A stretch of 25,991 nucleotides of DNA. It comes from Streptomyces bikiniensis. GTDB taxonomy: Bacteria; Actinomycetota; Actinomycetes; Streptomycetales; Streptomycetaceae. The notes beneath the pieces are model-generated. The model saw only the letters and a program-made list of their open reading frames with translations, was not told where the DNA came from and made no database searches. The DNA lies in assembly GCA_000716465.1 (NCBI GenBank), contig JNWL01000065.1, positions 1 through 25,991 of the forward strand, in the 5' to 3' direction. This document shows, in pieces, positions 6,445 through 12,268 of this stretch; position 1 is the first letter of the stretch, and each line of letters opens with the position of its first letter. The position numbers and the translations under genes were made by a program.

Positions 6445-8097
6445 TCAGCGGGTGCGGTAGGCGTTCGTCAGGGTCTGGGTGAGGGTGTTGCCCCGCGTGT
6501 CGGTGAGTTCGGCGCGGAGCGAGACGGACCGGCCGGCGGCGGGGTTGCGGAAGGCGGCGCGGCCGTCGGCGACGGGGACGCGGGTCCAGGTGGTGCCGTT
6601 GTCGGTCGACACCGACACGGCCAGGGAGCGGACACCCGTTCCGGCCGCCGCGCCCTGGACGGTCACCGGCACGCGCATCCGGTCGTCCGCCGGGGCGGTG
6701 CCGTCGAGGCCGAGGGCCGGGGTGAAGCGGACGGTGCTGAGGGGAAGAGCGGTCGGGCGGGCGGTCGCGGCCGAGGTGAAGGTCCAGGCGGCGGTGACGC
6801 GCCCGCTCGGCGCCGCGCCGTCGCCGCGGGTCGCGGTGGCGGTCAGTCGGTACGAGGCCGCCCCCGGGGTGGTGGTGAACGTGCCCCGGCCGGGCTCGCC
6901 CCGGCGGGTGCCGATCAGGACCCCGTCGCGGTGGAGCGTGGTGGTGGCGGCGCGGAAGCGCGGCGCGCTCGGCGCGTGGCCCTCGCCGTCGGCGAGCAGC
7001 GGCACGTCGAGGGAGAGGGCGGCGCCGTCGCGGACGCCCGCCGGGCGGGCGCCGGGCTCGGTGTCGAGGGCCGGGCCGAAGACGGCGTTGTCGAAGGTGT
7101 GGGTGGTGGTGGCGCCCGCGCGCACCGCGAACCCGTTCCGGGCGTACCGGTTGGGCGTCTCCCCGGGGGCGGAGGGACCCTCGTACTCGACGTTCCACCG
7201 GCCCCGCTCGGGGGTGACGAGGACGGTCGCGGTGCCGAGCGGCCGGAGGGGCTGGACGAGGCCGACGGTGGGGCCCGCGCTGGGCTGGACGGAGGCGAAC
7301 GCGGTTCCGGTGTCGCCGTCCGGGGCGGCGCGGCGGACCTTGACGGCGGCGAGGGAGGAGGGGGACGGGTGGCGGACGAGGCCGGTCAGGGCGCGTGAGG
7401 AGGTGAAGGTGTAGCCGAGGGCGTAGTCGGTGGTCGCGCCGGCCCAGTAGGTGTCGAACCACTCCTTGACCGAGCCCGGTTCGGCGTCGGGGCCGAGGTG
7501 GGCGACGCGCAGGCCGGGGCCGGCCATGACGTTCGCGAAGCGGGTCGTGCCGCCGTGGGTGACCTCGACGGCTCCGAGGCGGCTGAGGAAGCGGGCCTCC
7601 GGATCCTGAGGGCGGACGTCGACGGGGGCGGTCGTGCGGGCGTCGACGGTGACCGTGGTGTCGCGGTCCAGGTCCAGGCGGGGCTGGACGATCCAGTCGG
7701 TTTCGGAGCCCTCCTCGCGTCCGACCACGGTGGAGTCGAGCAGATAGCGACCCTCGGGGAGGCGGACGGTGACCGTGCCGGAGTCGTCGTGGGGCGTGAC
7801 CGCCTCGGAGGCGCCGGGGCCCGAGATGCCGGTGACGCGGGTCCGGTACGCGTCGGTGGCGGCTCCCTGGCGATCGAGGTGACGGATCGTCAGGGTGTGC
7901 GTCTCGGGGACGCGGGCCGCCGCCACGGCGGTCGGGGGCAGCGCGGAGAGCGTCGTGCCGGAGAGGACTCCGGCGAGGGCGAGGACGCGGAGGGCCCTGC
8001 GGCGGAACGCGGGGCGGGGCGCGCCCTGGGCGGTGCGGGGGGATGCCGTCGTGCGGCTGGGTGTCGTCGTCCGGCTGGGTGTCGAGGAATCGTTCAT
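6445..8097 (-). CDS. Secreted beta-rich protein resembling the C-terminal part of Streptomyces S8 proteases
   Basis: The 550-residue product is predicted to be exported. Residues 32-61 (FRRRALRVLALAG onward to TAVAAA) form a signal peptide with a twin-arginine-like start, after a Ser/Thr-Pro N-terminus with a repeated PSRTT unit. The mature part is all beta-like. It contains TVTVRLPEGRYLLDSTVV, a segment style I associate with the non-catalytic C-terminal region of large Streptomyces subtilisin-type proteases, but there is no Asp-His-Ser protease domain here. So it looks like a stand-alone accessory module. The ATG at 8097 has no good ribosome-binding site but lies 5 nt past a -10-like element, suggesting a leaderless message. 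It is divergent from an ECF sigma factor with a mirrored promoter. An in-frame ATG at 8172 lies inside the inverted repeat and is unlikely. Confidence 0.75.
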   Translation of the reverse strand: MNDSSTPSRTTTPSRTTASPRTAQGAPRPAFRRRALRVLALAGVLSGTTLSALPPTAVAAARVPETHTLTIRHLDRQGAATDAYRTRVTGISGPGASEAVTPHDDSGTVTVRLPEGRYLLDSTVVGREEGSETDWIVQPRLDLDRDTTVTVDARTTAPVDVRPQDPEARFLSRLGAVEVTHGGTTRFANVMAGPGLRVAHLGPDAEPGSVKEWFDTYWAGATTDYALGYTFTSSRALTGLVRHPSPSSLAAVKVRRAAPDGDTGTAFASVQPSAGPTVGLVQPLRPLGTATVLVTPERGRWNVEYEGPSAPGETPNRYARNGFAVRAGATTTHTFDNAVFGPALDTEPGARPAGVRDGAALSLDVPLLADGEGHAPSAPRFRAATTTLHRDGVLIGTRRGEPGRGTFTTTPGAASYRLTATATRGDGAAPSGRVTAAWTFTSAATARPTALPLSTVRFTPALGLDGTAPADDRMRVPVTVQGAAAGTGVRSLAVSVSTDNGTTWTRVPVADGRAAFRNPAAGRSVSLRAELTDTRGNTLTQTLTNAYRTR

Positions 8098-8102
8098 GCT
8101 CA

Positions 8103-8131
8103 GCACTGCTCGTGGCGGCGAGGGCGTTCCC
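8103..8131 (-). promoter_or_regulatory. Putative ECF promoter for the secreted protein
   Basis: Read on the minus strand: GGGAAC (8131-8126), a 17-nt spacer, CAGTGC (8108-8103), then 5 nt to the ATG at 8097. The GGAAC core is typical of ECF -35 elements. The layout is identical to the promoter facing the sigma factor gene. Confidence 0.6.
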
Positions 8132-8179
8132 GTGACCTGGGCCACAGTGCGGAGGGGTGTGTTCCAGGTCACGGGAACG
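8125..8179. repeat. 16-bp perfect inverted repeat in a divergent promoter region
   Basis: CGTTCCCGTGACCTGG (8125-8140) and its exact complement CCAGGTCACGGGAACG (8164-8179) are separated by 23 bp. Each arm contains a GGGAAC -35 element facing outward plus 9 further conserved bases (CCAGGTCAC) upstream of it. The extra bases could be an extended -35, an activator site or an operator. It is not a terminator, since it lies between divergent starts. Confidence 0.85.
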
Positions 8180-8201
8180 TGGACGAACCTCCACCCAGTA
8201 C
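8173..8201 (+). promoter_or_regulatory. Putative autoregulated ECF promoter for the sigma factor operon
   Basis: GGGAAC (8173-8178), a 17-nt spacer, CAGTAC (8196-8201), then 5 nt to the GTG at 8207. It differs from the opposing promoter by one base in the -10 element. The match between the two suggests that the adjacent ECF sigma factor reads both. Confidence 0.6.
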
Positions 8202-8206
8202 CAGGT

Positions 8207-8938
8207 GTGGAATCACCTATGAGAGATCGTTTCCGCGCCGGGGACCCCTCGGCGCTCGGAGAGGCGTACGACGAGCACGCACGCGTGCTGTACCACTACG
8301 CGTTCCGGGTGTGCGGGGACCGGGCGGCCGCGGAGGACGTCGTCTCCGCCGCCTTCCTGGAGGCCTGGCGCTGTCGCGGGAAGCTGCGCGCCGACGGCGG
8401 GAGCCTGCGTCCGTGGCTGCTCGGCATCGCGACCAACGTCATGCGCGGCGCCGCCCGCGAGGCCCGGCGGCGGGACGCGGCCCTCGCCCGGCTCCCCGAG
8501 CGCGGTGTCCTGCCGGACTTCGCCGACGACGTCCTCGCCCGGATGGCGGACGGGGAGCAGATACGGGCCGCCCGCGTCGCGCTGGGCAGGCTCCGGCGGC
8601 GCGAGCGCGAGGTGTTCACGCTCGTGGTGTGGGCCGGTCTGGACTACGCGGCGGCCGGCGAGGCCCTCGGCATCCCGGTCGGGACCGTCCGCTCCCGGCT
8701 GTCCCGCGCGCGCGAACGGCTGCGGAAGCTCGCGGACGCCGAGTTGAGGGCGGCGCGGCGGCGCGAGCGGTCCGCCGCCGTCGCCGTCCGGGCGGGCGGT
8801 CCCGTCCGCGCGGCCGGCGGGCGCGAACCCGCGCCCGTCCCCGTACCCGGGCATCGGCCCGTACCGCCGTCCGCCCAGCCGTCCGTACCGGCGGCAGGTC
8901 CCCTCTCGTCCCGATCGAATCCGGAGAAGCAGGCATGA
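8207..8938 (+). CDS. ECF-type RNA polymerase sigma factor
   Basis: The protein redirects RNA polymerase to a specific promoter set. It has sigma-70 region 2 (about 13-80; GEAYDEHARVLYHYAFRVCG, then AAEDVVSAAFLEAWR and RPWLLGIATNVMRG) and region 4 (about 127-182; LRRREREVFTLVVWAGLDY, AAAGEALGIPVGTVRSRLSR, ARERLRKL). Region 3 is absent, as in ECF factors. A 60-residue Arg/Pro/Ala-rich tail follows, unusually long for the family. I chose the GTG at 8207 because it mirrors the opposite start around the promoter centre and would be leaderless. The conventional alternative is the ATG at 8219, with AGGTG 11 nt upstream. The stop overlaps the next start (ATGA), so the partner protein is translationally coupled and may act as an anti-sigma-like regulator. 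Confidence 0.88.
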   Translation: MESPMRDRFRAGDPSALGEAYDEHARVLYHYAFRVCGDRAAAEDVVSAAFLEAWRCRGKLRADGGSLRPWLLGIATNVMRGAAREARRRDAALARLPERGVLPDFADDVLARMADGEQIRAARVALGRLRRREREVFTLVVWAGLDYAAAGEALGIPVGTVRSRLSRARERLRKLADAELRAARRRERSAAVAVRAGGPVRAAGGREPAPVPVPGHRPVPPSAQPSVPAAGPLSSRSNPEKQA

Positions 8939-10029
8939 ACGCTTTCACCCCCCGCCCGCCGCACGGCGCCGACGCGGACGCGCTGCTGCGGGCCGAGCTC
9001 GCCGAGCTGCTGCCCCCGCCGCCGGTGCCCGACCCGGCGCCGGAGCGGAACCTCGAACTGCGGCACGCCGTCCTGCGGTCCGCGCTCGCCGCCGACGGCG
9101 GTGCGGGGCCGTCGCCCGAACGCCGGACGCGTCCGGGGTTCCGGTTCGGTCGGATCGTCGCTCCCGCGGTCGCGTGCGCGCTCGTCGCCGGTGTCGTCGT
9201 GCTCGCGCCCGGGGAGACGCCGGGCGGGTCGCCGGGTCGGGTCACGGTCGGGCAGCCGGCCCCGTCCGAGGCCGTGCGGTTCCTGTCCCACGCGGCGCTC
9301 GCCGCGGCCGCCGCGCCCGCGCCGGAGGTGCGGCCCGGGGAGTACGTCTACGTGAAGAGCCTCGTCTCGTACGCCGGACGCGACGCGGGCGGCGGCCCCG
9401 CCGTGCTGCCGCCCGCACGCGCGCGCGAGGTGTGGCTCTCCCCCGACGGCAGCCGCCCCGGGCTGCTGCGCAAGGCGGGGGCCGCCGACACGCCGCTCGG
9501 GTCCCGGGCGCCCGTGTACGAGCTGGACCGTCCCGGAGCCGTACCCCGGAAGACCACCCTCGGGACGGAGGCGCCGTCCGTCACGAATCCGACGCACGCG
9601 TACGTGGCGGCGCTTCCCACGGACCCGGAGGCGCTGCTGCGGCTGGTCCGCGAGCAGACCCGGGGGACCGGGGACCCCGGGGGTGACGCCGACCAGCGGG
9701 CGTTCGCCGCGATCGGGACGCTGGTCGCCGAGACCTGGGCTCCCCCGGAGGTCACCGCCGCGCTGTACCGGGCCGCGGCCCTGATCCCGGGCGTGGCCGT
9801 GCTGCCGTCCGCGACCGACGCGGCCGGTCGCGAGGGCGTCGCCGTGGTCCGTACCGCCCACGGGGAGCAGACGCAGTGGATCTTCGACCGTACGACGTCG
9901 GCGTTCCTCGGGGAGCGGACCGTCCTCACCGAGACCACGCCTGCCGGGCGGGCGGGCACCGTCCTCGGCGCGTCGGCGGTGCTCGTGAAGGGGGCCGCCG
10001 CCGCGCCCGGTGAGCTGCCGAAGGCGTAG
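8935..10029 (+). CDS. CU044_5270-type single-pass membrane protein, partner of the ECF sigma factor
   Basis: The 364-residue product has a cytoplasmic N-terminus (1-73, with a charged LRAELAELLPPPPVPDPAPER stretch), one membrane helix (about 74-92, IVAPAVACALVAGVVVLAPG) and a large outer domain (93-364). This architecture, directly after an ECF sigma gene, fits the CU044_5270 family, whose members commonly sit next to actinobacterial ECF genes. A role in sensing or restraining the sigma factor is an inference from gene order and topology, since no zinc-binding anti-sigma motif (HxxxCxxC) is present. The ATG at 8935 overlaps the sigma stop by ATGA and has GGAGAA 7 nt upstream. Translation ends at a strong hairpin. 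Confidence 0.82.
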   Translation: MNAFTPRPPHGADADALLRAELAELLPPPPVPDPAPERNLELRHAVLRSALAADGGAGPSPERRTRPGFRFGRIVAPAVACALVAGVVVLAPGETPGGSPGRVTVGQPAPSEAVRFLSHAALAAAAAPAPEVRPGEYVYVKSLVSYAGRDAGGGPAVLPPARAREVWLSPDGSRPGLLRKAGAADTPLGSRAPVYELDRPGAVPRKTTLGTEAPSVTNPTHAYVAALPTDPEALLRLVREQTRGTGDPGGDADQRAFAAIGTLVAETWAPPEVTAALYRAAALIPGVAVLPSATDAAGREGVAVVRTAHGEQTQWIFDRTTSAFLGERTVLTETTPAGRAGTVLGASAVLVKGAAAAPGELPKA

Positions 10030-10032
10030 GGA

Positions 10033-10076
10033 AACGCTCCGGGCCCCGATCCTGGTGGATCGGGGCCCGAGGCGTT
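10033..10076. terminator. Bidirectional hairpin terminator
   Basis: Two 20-nt arms (10033-10052 and 10057-10076) pair with one 2-base mismatch around a TGGT tetraloop. The hairpin closes both the ECF operon and the convergent acetoacetyl-CoA synthetase gene. Confidence 0.88.
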
Positions 10077-10083
10077 CGTACGT

Positions 10084-12054
10084 CTAGGCGCGGCGGTTCG
10101 CGGCCAGGGTCTCGTAGAAGTGGAGGAGGCCGAGGTCGTCGACCGAGCCGGCGTTGACGGCCTTGGCGAGCGGGGTGCCCTGGAGGAGGCGCTTGACCGG
10201 GACCTCGATGCGCTTGCCGGTGAGGGTGTGCGGGACGCCCGGGACCTCGATGATCTCGTCGGGGACGTGGCGCGGGGAGAGTTCGGAGCGGATGGTCCGC
10301 TTGATGCGGGCGACCAGTTCCTCGTCCAGGACGGCGCCCTCCACGAGGTGGACGAAGAGCGGCATCCAGTACCCGCCGTCCGGCTCCTCCAGGCCGATGA
10401 CGAGGGATTCGCGGATCTCCGGGAGGCGTTCGACGGCCTCGTAGATATCGGCGCTCCCCATGCGGACGCCCTGCCGGTTGAGGGTGGAGTCGGAGCGTCC
10501 GTGGATGACGACCGAGCCGTGGTCGGTGATCGTGATCCAGTCGCCGTGGCGCCACACGCCCGGGAACATCTCGAAGTAGCTGTCGCGGTAGCGGCTGCCG
10601 TCGGGGTCGTTCCAGAAGCGGATCGGCATGGACGGCATGGGGTTGGTGACGACGAGTTCGCCGACCTCGTCGACGACGGGCTTCCCCGAGGGGTCCCAGG
10701 CCTGGAGGTCGGTGCCGAGGCCGGCGGCCTGGAGCTCGCCGACGTGGACGGGGAGGGTGGGGACGGCGCCGGCGAAGCAGGAGCAGACGTCCGTGCCGCC
10801 ACTGACGGAGGCGATCCAGAGGTTGTCGCGGACCTCGTCGTGGAGCCAGCGGAAGCCGTCGGGGGGCAGCGGGGAGCCGGTGGTGGCGACGCACTTCACG
10901 GCCGAGAGGTCGAAGTCGCGGCCGGGGTGCACGTCCGCCTTGGCGCAGGCCGTCACGTACGCGGCGGAGGTGCCGTACAGGGTGGCGCCGGTGCGTTCGG
11001 CGACGCGCCACTGGGCGGCGGTGTCGGGATAGCCGGGGCTGCCGTCGTACAGGACGATCGTCGTACCGGTGAGCAGGCCGGAGACGAGGAAGTTCCACAT
11101 CATCCAGCCGGTGGAGGTGTACCAGAAGAACACGTCCTCGGGGCCCAGGTCGCAGTGCAGGCCGAGCTGCTTGACGTGCTCGACGAGGATGCCGCCCTGG
11201 GACTGGACGATCGCCTTCGGCAGGCCGGTGGTGCCGGAGGAGTACAGGACCCACAGCGGGTGGGAGAAGGGGACCTGCTCGTAGACCGGCTCGGTGTCGG
11301 CGGCGACCAGGTCGTCCCAGGCGAGGGTGCCCTCGGGGGCCGGGGTGCCGAGGAGCGGGATGTGGACGACGGCGCGGAGGGTCGGGAGTTCGGCGCGCAG
11401 TTCGGCCACGGTGTCGCGGCGGTCGTGCTCCTTGCCGCCGTAGCGGTAGCCGTCGACGGTGAAGAGGACGACCGGTTCGACCTGCTGGAAGCGGTCGAGG
11501 ACGCTGCGGGCGCCGAAGTCCGGGGCGCAGGAGGTCCACACGCCGCCGACGGCGGCGGTGGCGAGGAGGGCCACGACGGACTGCGGGACGTTGGGCAGGT
11601 AGCCGCTGACGCGGTCGCCGGGGCGTACGCCGAGGGCGCGCAGCTCGGCGGCGAGGGAGCCGACCTGGCGGCGGAGCTCGGCCCAGGTCGTCGGCGCGGG
11701 CTCATGTGTCTCGTCCACATGGAGCAGGGCCGTGTCGTGGGGGCGCTCGTCGGCGGCGCGCAGGGCGTGCTCGGCGTAGTTGAGGGTGGCGCCGGGGAAC
11801 CAGTCGGCGCCGGGCATCGAGCGGTCGCCGAGGACGCGCTCGTACGGGGTGGAGAAGCGGATGTCGAACCACTCGGCGACCGCCCGCCAGAACGCTTCGA
11901 GCTCCTCGACCGACCAGCGGTGGAGCGCCGGGTACCCGCCCTCGGCCGGGGCGCCGTGGTGCTCGGCCGCCCAGGACTGGAAGCGGGTGACGGCGGCCGT
12001 GGCGATGCGTTCCTCGTCCGGCTGCCAGAGCGGCTCGGTCTGCGCTGATGTCAT
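10084..12054 (-). CDS. aacS: Acetoacetyl-CoA synthetase (acetoacetate-CoA ligase)
   Basis: This 656-residue ANL-superfamily enzyme activates acetoacetate with ATP to acetoacetyl-AMP and then transfers it to CoA, feeding ketone-body or storage carbon into central metabolism. The P-loop YSSGTTGLPK (271-280), the GTSAAYV and ATTGSPL segments, the HGRSDSTLNRQGVRMG hinge and C-terminal Lys614 in TLTGKRIEVPVK are all present. Features separating it from acetyl-CoA synthetase are the N-terminal WFDIRFSTPYERVLGDRSMPGADWFPGATLNYAEH region and VWTSCAPDFG. Length is as expected for the family. The ATG at 12054 has AGGGAG 7 nt upstream (minus strand). It diverges from the GH31-like gene across 214 bp, where two GTTGAA copies (12188 and 12222) are the only small repeat noted. 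Confidence 0.93.
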   Translation of the reverse strand: MTSAQTEPLWQPDEERIATAAVTRFQSWAAEHHGAPAEGGYPALHRWSVEELEAFWRAVAEWFDIRFSTPYERVLGDRSMPGADWFPGATLNYAEHALRAADERPHDTALLHVDETHEPAPTTWAELRRQVGSLAAELRALGVRPGDRVSGYLPNVPQSVVALLATAAVGGVWTSCAPDFGARSVLDRFQQVEPVVLFTVDGYRYGGKEHDRRDTVAELRAELPTLRAVVHIPLLGTPAPEGTLAWDDLVAADTEPVYEQVPFSHPLWVLYSSGTTGLPKAIVQSQGGILVEHVKQLGLHCDLGPEDVFFWYTSTGWMMWNFLVSGLLTGTTIVLYDGSPGYPDTAAQWRVAERTGATLYGTSAAYVTACAKADVHPGRDFDLSAVKCVATTGSPLPPDGFRWLHDEVRDNLWIASVSGGTDVCSCFAGAVPTLPVHVGELQAAGLGTDLQAWDPSGKPVVDEVGELVVTNPMPSMPIRFWNDPDGSRYRDSYFEMFPGVWRHGDWITITDHGSVVIHGRSDSTLNRQGVRMGSADIYEAVERLPEIRESLVIGLEEPDGGYWMPLFVHLVEGAVLDEELVARIKRTIRSELSPRHVPDEIIEVPGVPHTLTGKRIEVPVKRLLQGTPLAKAVNAGSVDDLGLLHFYETLAANRRA

Positions 12055-12268
12055 GGGGCGGCTCCCTGGCTGTACGCGGGGTCTGCGTGTGTCCCGCGCA
12101 CGTGCTGGGGTGTGCGCGCGACGCGGCTGACAGGACGATGCCATGTGATCGTCTTTCGCACCAGGGCTGCCCGCCCATGGTCCGGTAGTTGAATATGTGC
12201 TCCCACCACGGGTGAACGGCAGTTGAACCCGGCTCGTTCCGTCTTTTCCGGGTGGCAGGGTGAGCCGC

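Noticed and set aside
8125..8179. The inverted repeat at 8125-8179 as a transcription terminator
   Set aside because: It lies between divergent start codons, not between stops, and each arm carries a promoter-like GGGAAC.
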